A program made the position numbers and the translations under genes. 64,000 bases of DNA from Epichloe hybrida (lineage: Eukaryota; Ascomycota; Sordariomycetes; Hypocreales; Clavicipitaceae), in NCBI GenBank assembly GCA_019022495.1, contig JAFEKR010000005.1:2480001-2544000 (forward strand), written 5' to 3'. This document shows, one piece after another, positions 10,256 to 22,300 of the stretch (positions within the stretch are counted from its first letter, which is position 1; each line of letters starts with the position of its first letter). The notes below the pieces were generated by a model, which saw nothing but the letters and a program-made list of their open reading frames with translations, was not told the origin of the DNA and did no database searches.

Positions 10256-11396
10256 ACAATGCACAAAGCGAAGTTGTTGAGGCTCAGGTTTGCCATCGGA
10301 GACCAGGAGTCTGGTGCGGAACGACTATGGGACAAAGTCATTGGTCTCAGCCGGCATAGTCAGAGAGTGCACAATGGCGACAAATCGCACTATCCAGGCG
10401 GAGCCAAAAGTGCTTGGACACTACCCAGCACTTCTGCCTTTAAAATCTAAGATACATGAGCAACGGGGATGGACAGAGGGTTTTTTTTTCTTTTTCTCCT
10501 TGAGTTGGAACTGGCGCCATGTTTGGGGTGGAACCAGCACCGGCGCAAATGGTTGGACCTCGCACCACGATTGTCTTTTGTCTTTTTTTTTTCCGGGTTT
10601 TCTTCTTTTCACACTCTTCCTACTGATTTTCCTCGACTGCATCTCGCTGCCTAATATGCATTATCTGGTAGCATGGTATTGGTGGGAGACATGACGAATT
10701 AAGAAAAGGTGAGAGGAGAAGATGACTTAGAAGAAGATGATGATGAAGAAGAAGAAGAAGAAGGAGAAGAAGAACAAAGCTTACGAGACATTGTAAGGCT
10801 GTAGATAAAGAAGGATAATCTTTCCACAGCTGGCACTGAAAGTTACTCATGTACGAAGGGGTATCGGATCAGGGAAGAAGGAGATGAGGGAGGGGGAAGA
10901 AGTGAAAGAGAGAGCAAAGAGATATCGACCTACGAATGAAAAGGGGAAAACCAGTGTATGTGCAAACCGACTCGGGAGAGGAAGATGTTTGCGCATGCAT
11001 ATGTTGTCTCTGGCTGGGGGGGGGGGGATATGAAAGGGAAAGGGACAGGGAAAGGGAAAGGAAAGGAGGGATGCGTTTGTTTTGTCTTGATTTTTCACTT
11101 GGTCACGATGCCAGATGTGGAAGTAGAACGGTGACAAACTGGACAAAGGTTCTTGTTGCTTGTTTTTTGAAAGTGGGAGTGATGCCGGAATAGCATAGCG
11201 CCGGGATGCAGTAAATCGCTGTACCTCTGTATAATGAAATATTTATCACGAGGACGGTTTATAGCCTGCGTCATTTCCCCGAGAGTGTGTGTGTATGTAC
11301 TTGCAGAATTGAAGGCTAAATTGATGTGTTGTTTGCAGGACTTGCAGTCTCGAACATGATGCACAAATTGCCTCGATGTCGAGTTCTCTGCGGAGT

Positions 11397-11478
11397 ACAA
11401 GCATACAAGCATACAAGCATACAAGCATACAAGCATACAAGCATACAAGCATACAAGCATACAAGCATACAAGCATAC
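11397..11478. repeat. 8-bp minisatellite, unit ACAAGCAT
   Basis: About ten perfect head-to-tail copies of ACAAGCAT. Because 8 is not a multiple of 3 and the unit has no stop, all frames stay open, which creates spurious long reading frames on both strands here. Confidence 0.95.
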
Positions 11479-13394
11479 AGGCGTGCAAGTGTACAAGCAG
11501 ATTAAGCATGATAGCAGGCAAGCAAGCACGCGTCATTGGTCGGCATGCAACTAAATGGCCCTGTCAGATTCAGCTATCGTCGAGTATTTCCATGGTGGGC
11601 GACAAATGACGATTGACATGCATGTAGCAGGTTTGCCGAGATGGGACTTTCCAAAGAATAGAGGGGCTCTTTTTTTCTTTTTTTCTTTTCTACCAAATTT
11701 TTTTTTTTGGCGAGCAGAGCCGGACGTGCTGGTGCACTTCGGCATGGGAACGGCCGAGCCAGAATTTCTGCAGAATATTGCTAGGGGTGGTGCAGTACAG
11801 TCCTGTTTTCGCAGTTGTTCCGATGAGGATCGGTCATATATAGTACGAGCCGACGAGCGGGTGCTCGGTAGGCGCGATCGCACACGGGAGATGTCGTTGC
11901 GACGGGATACTACTGGATGGCAACAGGGAATATTAGCCGTGAGCTATATTTGCGTATTTGCGTATTTGCGTGTTTGCTTCTGGACTGGTTTCCGGAAGGA
12001 GTGGAGTACTAGTAATCTTGGCTGTGTTTTCTCCCGTTGCCAGCTATGTACGGATCCGTAACTTGGTCAAGTTTTGTTTCAAAAGATTTTCGTGGGCTTC
12101 CGTGGGCAAGTGGGCAACAGACGGATTTCGTTTCGACGTTGGCCGCGACGGCCTGTTCCGTCTGTTCACCGAAGGAGGTTTCTATGTACATGTATGTACA
12201 CATGTATGTACTTGTCCCCGATCCAGGACTAGTCAGTCAGTCTCAGGGCGGAAGAGGAAAAGGTGGTGCCAGGCTACGGATCGGTACGGATTACAATTAC
12301 ATGTGCAGCGTTGTATGTACATAGGTACTTACAGTATGTAGATCAAAAGTTCCGGGGCGTGGACCCATGACTCCGCACCATTGTCATTGGACCGTTGCCC
12401 TCTTCAACGGCTCCCCTTTCTCGGCTGCACCCTTGACGCCAAGTCCTTTTGCTGTCGTTGCTGTCGTTTCTCTCGTTTCTCTTGTTTCTCTCTGGCCATG
12501 CAAGTCGAGGACTTGAAGGACGGCGCCTTTTTACCGCCCTCTGGCCCACACACGCACACAACACGCACACACACGCACCGTCTTTGCCCGGCAGGCCGAG
12601 GGGGGGGCTGGTCTGGTCTGCACCTTCTCCACACATGAATGGGCCAAAGTCTTTTCCTCCGACGAGCTGTACATGTATGTATAACAAGCCGGACATATCG
12701 GGGTTTGTTCTCTTTCGGCGTGGCCTTTTTGGACGGCTGCCCCACCGCCTTGTCACTCGCTCTTGCCATCTGCTCCGAAGCGTCGACATCGCTCCTCGAC
12801 TCCCCCTCGAATCCTCCTCGGCATGTTTCGCCCACGCATGCGAGCATCCGCAGCATCCCTTCCAACGTGCCGTCTCGCATATGTAGCACCCTTTGTTGCA
12901 CACTGTAGGAGAGAGTTTCGGGGTGACGGGGTGACGGGGTGACGGGGTGATACGTGGAACTTTTCTCCCTCGTGGAGTCGTCATGGTGGTATCCAGTCGT
13001 CACATCACGACTTGAAACAAGCAGCTGCATCACCCTCGGCCGAGTCCACGTAAACAGAAGTGGTTTCTTCATCATGACTACACAGATGCTCAGAGTTGCA
13101 TTCTCTCACACCCCTCCCCCTGGAAACTTGCATTATCAGCCAGTTGGCCCGGAGTACGGACTAGAGTACGGACTACTACGTGCTTGTCACTCCCACGGTC
13201 CATGGTTTCTTGACGACTTCCTCTCCATCTTCACCCCTTGGGTCGCCATGATCAAGCTTTCGTCCTGACCCCGTTTACGGAGACCGTTTACGGAGACTCC
13301 CGTGAGAAGAAACGTTACCAGGCTGTTTGTTGCACGCGCCACGACGCCAGTAGCGTCATCTTCTTTTTCTGTCCCCACCGGCCGGCACTACCAG

Positions 13395-13426
13395 CCTTGC
13401 CTTGCCTTGCCTTGCCTTGCCTTGCC
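13395..13426. repeat. Pentanucleotide repeat (CCTTG)n
   Basis: About six tandem CCTTG units in the promoter of the PH-domain gene, some 55-85 bp before its first ATG. Confidence 0.9.
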
Positions 13427-13456
13427 GTTCCGTCTTTCGTTGTGACCAAGTCCGGC

Positions 13457-13465
13457 ACATATAAG
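13457..13465 (+). promoter_or_regulatory. TATA-like element close to the PH gene start
   Basis: The sequence ACATATAAG sits only about 15 bp before the first ATG (13479). If it is a working TATA box, transcription would begin at or after that ATG and translation would more likely start at the in-frame ATG at 13560. Confidence 0.35.
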
Positions 13466-13478
13466 CCGGCCGTCGCCC

Positions 13479-14809
13479 ATGAATCGTCGCAAGGCTTCAG
13501 TCGGTGACGATGAACAACCGACTGCGCCGACTGCGCCGCCTCTCCGGCGGCGTTATTCCATGGAAGAGGACTTGTACTACAACCACTCAATGGCCGCTCC
13601 GCGACGCCGCCTCTCGCAGCCGCCGGCTTATGAGCCTAGTCCGAACGACTCGGATGAGGGCGAGCACTTTGGTCATGGTCGGCCAGCAACAGGACAATTG
13701 CACGTTTTTGACCACACTGAACAAGTCGAAAGGTCCATACTCGAATCACTCCCCAATTACCAAAACTCTGTACATCTCGAAGGAGTCTTCTCCAAGAAAC
13801 ACGAAATCGAAAACACAACCAAACGAGCCGAGGACCGGCATTGGCACACCGTCTTCGTCTCGCTCAATGGCACAGCTCTTAACGTGTATACCGTGAAGAA
13901 AGACTGGGGCTGGGGTCGAAGCAGAGATGGTCCTACGATATGCCCCGATAACCCCCCTTGGGTCAAGAAATCGAAACTGGAAAAGAGTTACAGTCTCTTA
14001 CATGCCGATGCTGGCATCGTGGCGGATTACACAAAGTTGGTTCTTACCTTGTCTTTTCTTCTAATTCCTCAATGCCGCCTAGCCTTTCAAGCCTCTACGC
14101 CATCAGAGTAGCTAACATGCTGTGAAGACGACGATACGTGATTCGCATCAGGGCCGAGACTGACCAATTTCTACTCTCCTGCATCGAGCTGACTACCTTC
14201 GTCAAGTGGCTTGAATGTCTCTTCGCCGCCATTGACGTTGCCGCACCCATCGACGACCGGGACTTTCCCCGCGATATGTCCATTCCTCGTATCCAACGAA
14301 TCCGATGGTTTCAGGGCCAATCTCCCGCCCTACCTGGCTATGCTGCCGCCGAACAATGTAGAAACGAAGAAGCGTCTGCCATCAGCCCAGGGGACGAAGA
14401 CACACCAGAAGCTAGTAGTGCCGATAGCTCACAATCGACAAGAGCAGCCGTTCCACCAACTCAACGACGACTGCAAGAAACTGCCGCTACTCCTCCTCGG
14501 AGAGTACAACCCATCACCCGCCGCCTTAGCACATCATCCTACTCTAACCCTTCAATCGACCCGCATACGGGGAAATGGCTTCCAGAACATCACTGGTCAA
14601 ATGCCCACGACCTCTTGTACGCCAAACTATGCTACAGCAACTTGCTGTTCAGAAGCCCCAGGAAATCAAATTACATCATCAGCAAAGGGAAGCAGTGGTT
14701 TGTGGACTGGGGAACCGGCAAAATGGTCCGAGTTTTGCCACCTCCATATGGTGAAATTGATTTTTTTGGCCCATGGCAGGTCATTCATACCGAAAACCCC
14801 AGAATCTAA
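13479..14809 (+). CDS. PH-domain protein
   Basis: Two exons, 13479-14035 and 14128-14809, give 412 residues. The split Lys codon at the junction restores the PH-domain core YTKRRYVIRIRAETDQFLL. The domain runs roughly 98-225: HLEGVFSKKHEIEN, then HWHTVFVSLNGTALNVY, a Trp/Gly-rich loop, and the C-terminal helix TFVKWLECLFAAIDVA with the invariant Trp. The N-terminal 90 residues are basic and disordered. After the PH domain come a Ser/Thr/Pro-rich linker and a conserved-looking C-terminal block (KWLPEHHWSN...YAKLCYSNLLF). A role in membrane or phosphoinositide binding follows from the domain; the specific ligand is unknown. The start could instead be ATG 13560 (MEEDLYYNHS) because of the nearby TATA-like element. 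Stop codons inside 14036-14127 in the relevant frame support the intron. Confidence 0.85.
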
Positions 14810-15449
14810 AAGTCGGCTACATGGCGGTTACCGAGAACTTCATTGATTGATGCTCCACCCAATTGGGGCTCACGGAGCATGATTTGGATCTTTGGGACCG
14901 AAACAATACGACAGAAGACTGGTGGCGAATGTGTTGATGATTACGATGGTATGAGTTTTGCCAGTTTGATGAGAACATGAATAGATCCAGATCGGGATGA
15001 AGTTGCTGGTGGACATGGAATCGGTCAGAGAAAGAGCTCTTCATGGCGAACGTATGCCAAGCCAACTTTCCATCATCATCAACGTATGGGTCATGGGTAT
15101 CACCTCATAGGGCGGGGTTTTGTATATGGTGCTCATACTTGTACTCCTTCTAGGCCACTTTGCCATTTTTGAGCCATGCTCGACAGCAAACTGTCTTGGG
15201 GGCGGAGCCCAGACGATGTGTTGGGTATTTGTTCACACATATTTTGTACATGGTGACGACAGCCTAACTCGTGGTGATGACATGACGGGTTGGCCTATAT
15301 TGTCTAGATGTTTTGGAGTTGAAATTGTACTGAAATTCAAAAAGAAGAACAAAAGTAGATGGGTATCGAAAAACGTATAAATGAGATTTGTTCCGCCGAA
15401 AGAAAATCAACAACCAACGCTCCCGGGGGGGCCCTTCCTCCCCCCCTCC
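14810..15449. other. Intergenic, convergent 3' flanks
   Basis: Between the 3' ends of the PH gene (+) and NNF1 (-). No gene or RNA is recognised. A G-run and C-rich stretch lies at 15424-15450, next to the NNF1 stop. Confidence 0.5.
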
Positions 15450-16240
15450 CTACCCATCAACGTCATGCAGCCCTCTCAGATCAGCATCAACCGTCCTCGC
15501 CTCGGCCGCCAACTCGTCCGCCACGCCGCCCAGCACGGCATTCGCGCCACGCACGTCCTCGACCGCCTTGTCCAGCAGGCCGAGCAGGTCCTCCATCTCC
15601 CGGCGCTGCTGCCGAATGTGATCTGCCAACAGGGCATTCTGCGCCTGCGTGGTCTGCAAGCGCGCGTTCAGCAGGGACTGATGCGAAGCGAGGTGCGGCG
15701 AGAGATGGGCATCGAGTATATCCCCGGGGGGCAAAAGATGTGGTCTAAAACCCAGAGTTAGTTCATCATCATGTCCACTGAAGAAGAATCGGGTTGAAAA
15801 CCTTGCTCTCCCTTTAAACAAAAAAGAAAAGTAATAAAGGGAGGGGGGGATAACAAAAAAAAAAAAAAAAAAAAAAAAACTCACGGCGTAGGATCCTCAC
15901 ACTCTCCATGACGGTGCTTCTTCTTCCTCCTCTGCTCCTCGGCCGCCGCGACGACATCCTCTAGGCTGTTTAGGCCGGCTATGACGCCCCGCGCCTCGAG
16001 TATGGCCTGGAACTCCTTGTTGCTCTTCTCGCGCAGCTTCTGCACCATCTGGGACTGGACCTGGCTGAGGATGGGGCCCGCGCGACGGCTGATTGTCGGG
16101 AAGCAGGGGGCTATGTTGTCGTAGGAGAGCCTGTCGAGGGTGCGGGTGAGGGAGGCGGCGTAGACTTGGTGGAGGCGTTGGGCGCGGGGGCCGGGCTGGG
16201 GTTGCGGTCGTGGTTGTGCTTGTGCTTGTGGTTCGGACAT
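15450..16240 (-). CDS. NNF1: Kinetochore protein NNF1 (MIS12/MIND complex)
   Basis: Two exons on the reverse strand, 16240-15885 and 15744-15450, give 216 residues. The core RAQRLHQVYAASLTRTLDRL, SYDNIAPCFP and the helix MVQKLREKSNKEFQAIL with the following N-S-L-E-D-V match fungal Nnf1 (PMF1 in animals), a subunit of the four-protein MIND complex that links centromeric chromatin to the Ndc80 microtubule-binding complex. Exon 2 encodes a long coiled coil (ILDAHLSPHLASHQ...RQQRREMEDLLGLL). The N-terminus is a Gln/Pro low-complexity run. The 140-nt intron starts GTGAGT, runs immediately into about 25 T residues, and ends CTAAC...TTTTAG, with a Pro codon split across the join. Length is normal for the family. 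Confidence 0.88.
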
Positions 16241-16695
16241 TGGATGTTGTTGTTCCGCGGGGGGGGGGGAGGATGGTGGGCAGAGTAAAGAGTTGGTGGT
16301 TTGAATGAATCTCTGCGAAACGTGAACGCGGGGAACGAACGAAACGCGCTGACACACGTGATGTGGGGGGAGTGGGAGTTGCAAGTGTGGCCGCTGATGA
16401 CGGGTTTCCATGGTTGAACTCCAGACAAGATTCAATGATTCAGTATTGGCAAGGAACAGCATGGGGGGGGGGGTCTCACAGCATATTTCAATCGCAGGGC
16501 ATCGAGCTCTCCATACCACGCGTTCTCATTCTCGCGCCCAGCTCTACCTATACATGAACAAAAGAAAAAAAAAAACGCTCTGTCGTCGAGACAAACTCCC
16601 ATCAGCGATGCCTTCCCACCAGATCTATCTAAAAAAGAATCTACCGTTGGTAGCCATCCCCGTCCGTCTATCAACACGGAAAAGCCACATCCCAC
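16241..16695. other. NNF1 promoter / DUF1640 gene 3' flank
   Basis: Separates the NNF1 start from the 3' end of the next reverse-strand gene. It includes G-runs near 16260 and 16463 and an A-run near 16565. No gene is supported. Confidence 0.5.
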
Positions 16696-18126
16696 TCAGC
16701 TGGCAGACAAGATGACGGCCGCATCCGCCGGCGCGCTATTGTCACTCCTCCCGCCATCTCTCCGCAACCTCTCGCGCTCCCTCTTCCGCCTCTCCGCGTC
16801 CTTCTTCTTCTGCTGCGCCAAGTACGTCGTGTACCGAATCATGCTGAGCGTGAGAATGGCCAGGAACAATAGTCCCACGACCGAGCGTCGAATCAGGACC
16901 CATCGCACCCCTTCTATCGCGGATTTGCTGTCGCTGCTGAGCAGGATGCTCATCTTGTAGTTGATTTGCTGAATCTGCCGGGCGTCAGAGCCATGATTTC
17001 TTCCTTCCTTCTTGATAGATGCGCGCCATGAGTGGTGTCAACTCCAACTTACCGCACTCTCCACAGTCTTTTGCTCCTCCCTGACCGTCATGTTTCTGTC
17101 GTTGAACAGGCCACGCACGCCATCATTCAGGGTCAACAGCTCCTGGTTGAGGGTCTGTGTCAAAATGTCCACCTCGTGCTGTAGATGTGTTCGCTGCTGT
17201 CTCATTTGCTCTTCCTGCAGGCGACGATTGTTCTTGACCTCGGTGGCCAGCTCCGAACATGCCGCGTGGAAGAGATATGTTTCCTGCAACGCCATGTTAA
17301 TTTAATCGAGAACAGCTGACTTGGCTTCATCGTTACTCGGCCAAGGGAGGAGGGCATGGTGAGAGCATACATTTTCCACGTCGCTTTTGCTGACCAGACT
17401 CTTCTGAGCCACTTCCAAGTTGCCCCCGAGAATCTTCCGAATCGCCTTCATAGAGGAGATGGCTTGGTCTCGTGTGTAACCCCCCTCCTCCAACTGTTTG
17501 ACCATGGACCAGCTGTCAAAGTGGTGCACATACGGGGGCGGTCTCATGTGAGGGTGTTGAACCTTGTCGGGAGATGGCATGTGCAGAACGGCATCGAGGG
17601 AAGGGGTGGGCGGGAGTTCCTCATGATGGGGAGGTTTGCTCTGCTGCGGCTCCGGCTCCGGCGTCTTGTTGGCCTCGGCGACTCTGGTCGTTTTGACAGT
17701 GTCAGCTGTTGTTCCCTCGGCCGCTGGGGCGGAAGCTGATGATGATGCCGTCGTCGTCGTCTGTGCCTGTGCCGTTTGCTCTAGCTCAGGACTGCCTGCC
17801 TTCTCTGGAGGAGAAGCCTGTTTCTCTCGAGTTGGCGCTGCTTGGCCATCGCTTTGCGCCTGCTGCGCCGAAACGAGGTCCCCGCCCGCCGTCAACGAGT
17901 CTGGTGAGTCTGGTCGTGGTTCCGTCGACTGATTTCGTGACTTCCCATCATCGTCTGCCAGCGATTTTGTCCATGTCGGCTCCACTGCTTTGCCGTGCCT
18001 GGGCGCAAACGAGCTCTTGGATCGCGTCGTCGCCACCCATCTCGCCGCGATTGTACCGTGGGTGACGGAGGTTCGAGTCGCCCGCAACAGATGAGGGTAC
18101 AGAAAAGTCAGTCGACCGGTAGACAT
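16696..18126 (-). CDS. Mitochondrial DUF1640 (MCUR1/FMP32-family) coiled-coil protein
   Basis: Three exons, 18126-17371, 17283-17053 and 16974-16696, all phase 0, give 421 residues. The N-terminus is an Arg/Ser/Thr-rich presequence-like segment (about 1-45), followed by a long disordered Pro/Ala/Glu region (45-190). The conserved part begins HHFDSWSMVKQLEEGGYTRD, then QAISSMKAIRKILGGNLEVA, a coiled coil rich in Glu, Gln, Leu (ETYLFHAACSELATEVKNNR...), and the C-terminal IEGVRWVLIRRSVVGLL with a single membrane helix and a basic tail. This is the layout of DUF1640 proteins such as yeast Fmp32 and animal MCUR1/CCDC90, inner-membrane proteins linked to complex IV assembly or calcium uniporter regulation. 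Which role applies in fungi is not settled. Both introns have standard GTATGC/GTAAGT donors. Confidence 0.88.
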
Positions 18127-19308
18127 GGTTCGGTGTGGCCCGCCGGCCGGCCCAGGCGATCGAGAAATGTAGAGGATTCCACAGTGTTCAGTAGGGGGTG
18201 CTCTTCAATGCCGTGAGAGCGAGAAGAAATGAAGGGCAGCTGAATGGGGTCGAGGACGGCATCGTTGGAGATAAGCGCCATGTCGTACATGACAAAGACA
18301 AATTCAAGGGTAGCGTCGGCCCGTCGGGTGCCACCATGTCGCAGGCGCGCCAGCCAGCCAGGGGCAAGTGCTCAAGTGGGGAACGCAATTCATCGGTATT
18401 CATCGGTATTCATCGGTAAATATTCATCAGTACTGCCTCTTATTCTCATTTCCTTACAAAGTCTATGGACAAGACATGTGCAGGACCACTTGGGCGGATG
18501 CAGAAAAAGACCCTCCCAAATACGGCATGCTTTAGAATACAGTCCCAGAACATTAATAAATCAAAAGCAGAATACCCCCTTTCAGCCATGTCCGACTCTC
18601 GCAAAGCCCGTCCGCCGCCGTTGCCCCTGCGTCCACGTGTGGTGCCATTCGCCTCATGGCCAGGAAAGTCCGCCCCAAAATAGATGATCAAATGAGGAGG
18701 GAACAAGGAAAAGGAAATGAGTGGCGGTGCCGTTTCATGTAATTAAAAACAAGGCCAATAATCCAACATGAACAAACCGGGATAAAACCCCTCACACAGA
18801 TGAGAGGGGAACAAAAAAGAACACTTCAAACTTGAATTCCACAAGTAGTAGTCCTTGGACCGTTTTTTGTGCTTTGCTGCCAATATTATTCCGAGAAAAG
18901 AGAAGGCACCGAGTGTGACGTGAGGACACCCTGCCGACCTGATTCGCCCGTGGTGGAGATTCAAGAAGGACCAGAGTGTGCCTTGTATTCAAAGCAGAAC
19001 GAGTCTCCGTCAAGGAGCTGTCTCTATTCCGTTCGTGCCCAAAATTAGAAGAATGTATCGAAGATGCCGTATATGTGTGTAGAGAATGGTATAGTGAAAA
19101 TGGTCATTATCTATGCAGGACAGCACGAGGGGTCGTAAATGGCCAAGGCAACATGTAGTCGCCTATGTTTTGTGATTGTGGCGTATGTTGGTTTGTCGGT
19201 TACACACACCAAAAAAAAAAAAGGAACCAAGGTTTGCGGTACACCGACCCCCAGTCTGCACTGGTCGTCTTTGTTCTATTGCCCGTCGATACCTGGGGAA
19301 GAATCGTT
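18127..19308. other. Intergenic: DUF1640 promoter and PUF 3' UTR
   Basis: The left part is the upstream region of the DUF1640 gene; the right part (about 18.7-19.3 kb) is AT-richer and probably the 3' UTR of the reverse-strand PUF gene. Three 10-bp repeats of ATTCATCGGT lie at about 18390-18420. No gene is supported. Confidence 0.5.
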
Positions 19309-22300
19309 CTATGCCTCCTCCTCACGCAACTGAGGGTCGACACCATTGGATAGAGACTTGCTGACATCCTCGGTGGGGATACCGATGGTACTGACGTGCG
19401 TGCTGCGTGGGCTGCTGCTCTGCGGGCTGCTCGTCTCATTCGTAAGTGCTGGCGTGTCGGCAGTCGAGTTAGCATCCGCCTGGCTGATGGAGCCTTCATT
19501 CTTGGTCGAGGGACTACCCGATGAGAGTCCGAGGAGCTTCTCGAGAGCTGTAAGCTGTCGGGAGGATCCATTCTTCTTCATCGCAAAGAACTGAGGCTTG
19601 ATCTCTTCCACAAGCAATTCTCTCTCGCTGCCCCGAAGCTGCCCCAGGAGTTTTTCTGTGAATGCGATGTTAGTACAATAGGTCATTGTCGAAACCCCAA
19701 CCAGCTTTCTAGCAGGGGTTTGGGAATATCATCGGTCAGCCACTTACGGATGACATAATTGCCATACTGGTCGCGCATCATCTGCTGAAGAGGGCTAGTG
19801 CCGTCGCTGCCCAAATTCGTAAGCTGTTCGCGGACACTGGTGCGCTGTTCGGCAGATCCGTATTCGATACATTTTTCAACAACGTTGGAGGCGAACTTGT
19901 GCTTGGATAGAGTGAGCAGCTGTGACATAACGAGGTCGATCATTTTGGCTCGATCGGCTGGCTTTCCGTTTTGAATGACATGCTGAGCAACGTAATTGCC
20001 ATACTGGTCCGTGATCAGTATCTGGGCGGATGCGTGCAGCTCAGTCATGATTTCCATCTTGTCGACTTCAGTTCCATGTTCCAGCATGCGCTGGATGACT
20101 CGGCATCCATATGTGTGAGAGGCAAGCCCGGTGACTTGACCACGTACGGCGTCCATGATGAAGCCTATGTATTGTCTGGGCACCAGTTCAATGATCTTCT
20201 GAACAACGTGGTTGCCATTCTGGTCTCGAATGACGCGCAAAATCTCGGGTTCCAATTCCTTGGTCAGTTCGGCTTGTTGCTCAACCAAAACGTGCTCAAG
20301 AGCCTAATGAAACAGAACTCGTTAATATCGATTTTCCCCGTGAACTTACGTTGAGGGGGGTTGCCTCAAGGAAACAGAATGGATTTCGGGGGGGGGGCAA
20401 AAGAAAATGGCAGGGGAAAAATACCTTTTGCACCACACGGCATGCGTAGACTTGAACTGACAAGTCTACGACTTTGCCCCTCATCTTCTCGGCCAACACC
20501 TTCTTCTGAACCTGGTTGCCATGCTCGAAAAATTTCTGCACCACATAGTTGCCAAACACGTCCTTCATCAACTGAATAGCGTTGGGTTCGATCTCGCGAA
20601 ACACCTGATCTTTCTCGTCGCTATTTGCCGTCTCCAGTTTCTGCTGGATGAACCTGGATCCGTGTTGATCCCCGCTGAATTCCACGACGTAGTCGTATAT
20701 ATCCTTGAGTTCGTATCGCTTGGCCGACTTGTTGCTGAGGCGAAACTCCTCCAATATTACGCTGCGAACACCTTTGCCAGGATCCTGATCTCGGGAGGGA
20801 CGGGTGGGAGGCAAGCTAGTAGCTGCCAGGGCGTATGGTGAATGAACGGGCGCCAAGTTGTAAGCCGCAGGAACCATGTTGTTGCGGAAAGCCTGGTGGC
20901 CCTGACCATACATGCTGAGGAAGTTCTGGGCTTGGGCATACTGGGAGGGCAGGTTGGGGTAAGCGTATTGGTTGGCGTAGAAAGATGGGTCGTAGATTCC
21001 TGGAAACTGGGGAGCAGTGCTTCGTCGCTCCAAGTCGTTGATTCTGGGATCTCGGGATGAAGGTCGGACAGACCATGTGTCGGGACTGGCATTGTAGTTG
21101 CGTGGGCTGCTTCCGCTTTGCAGGCGGTAGTCCGGAGCGGGAGAGACTCTATCGATGGATCCCCGCTTCATGACATTATACTGCGCGGGCAACGGATCCG
21201 TATTCAATTCCAGGGGACCTACATGCCTCGAGCCCGTGGCATCAGACATCCAGGGCTGTGATCCCGGGTTGAACTGGAAGGGCTGGGGTGCGGGGTTGTT
21301 GAAGACAGCGGCACCGTTGCCTGTGTTGTCCAAGGCTACCCGACGGCTGAACTGGAGCGACATGTCTTCGTCAATCTGCTTGTTGAGGTTAAATGCCCGC
21401 TGATTGGCACTCTGGGTGGAATAGGAAGGGGCATGGTTGCCTACCATGGCCCTTTGCGAGTGGATCGAGTTGCTCGGGGTGTGTCCAAGGTACAGATCCT
21501 GATAGGCAGGTGAACCTTGAGACTGTCGCGAGGGAGGCAGGCTGGAGTCGCGAGCTTGGGGATAGGCGCCGAGTGAGTCCATGTATGAAGGCTCGGTTCC
21601 TTGGCGCTTCTTCTGAGACGCAAAGGCTGAACCATACATGGACACTTCATCTTGAAAAGGGTTGCTGCCGCCGAAGCTGCCCTTTTTCATGCCAATGGCA
21701 GTAGGTGGTGCATGCTCGTAATATGCGCTGCCATTCGGGACAGTAGCGTCGCGGATTCGGTTTGGAGACGTGCTGACGGATCGTGTAGGGTGTTGCTCGT
21801 TCTTCCAAGGGTTGGGGGACCAGACGTCGGCCTCGGAGTTGGCAGCAAGGGCACTTGAGCCGGAGGGACTGCCTTCGGAATCTGGAGCGGCAACGGATGA
21901 GTACGGTGACAAGATGGGAGGAGCGAGCAGAAGAAAATGGCGACAGTTCCCCGAGGCGTGCCACGTGAACAATGGATAACGCACCTTTGTTGCCAGCCGA
22001 ACGCTCTCTAGCGTTGGATAGAGATGATGTCCAAATATTCCTATTAGGATACAGGTTGGAGCCAGGGAAGCCTGATCCCATTGACTGCTGGGGTTTGTCG
22101 CCGGATCCCGAGGGCATATTGAGGGTTGGAAAGCCCCTCGAGCGCGTCTGATGAGAACGAGAGGAAGAGGTCAACTATGAATATAAGAGCGAGTGGTGAT
22201 GAAGCGAAGACGAGACTAGGCCGACGGCAAAAAAAGCAGACCCAATAAGCAAGATCGAGCAAGAAAGGTTGGTGTGGGTGCGGGTGCGGGTGCGGGTGGT

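Larger units (their letters stand above)
10256..13478. other. 3.2-kb intergenic region rich in simple repeats
   Basis: No gene is supported. It holds poly-T and GAA-rich tracts (10480-10780), an 8-bp minisatellite (11397-11478), three perfect TTTGCGTA-like repeats near 11950-11975, one TACGGATCCGTA palindrome (12049-12060), TGTACAT-rich repeats (12183-12215), 8-bp GACGGGGT repeats (about 12922-12950) and a pentanucleotide CCTTG array (about 13395-13426). Reverse frames of about 210-220 codons at 12343-13075 overlap each other and have low-complexity composition; I do not call them. Confidence 0.5.

Noticed and set aside
11095..11609. Frames containing repeated LVCLYACM or YKHTSIQA
   Set aside because: Products of the stop-free 8-bp minisatellite, open in all registers.
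12343..13075. Two overlapping reverse frames of 213 and 223 codons
   Set aside because: They share the same DNA in different registers, are low in complexity, and lie over repeat-rich promoter DNA of the PH gene.
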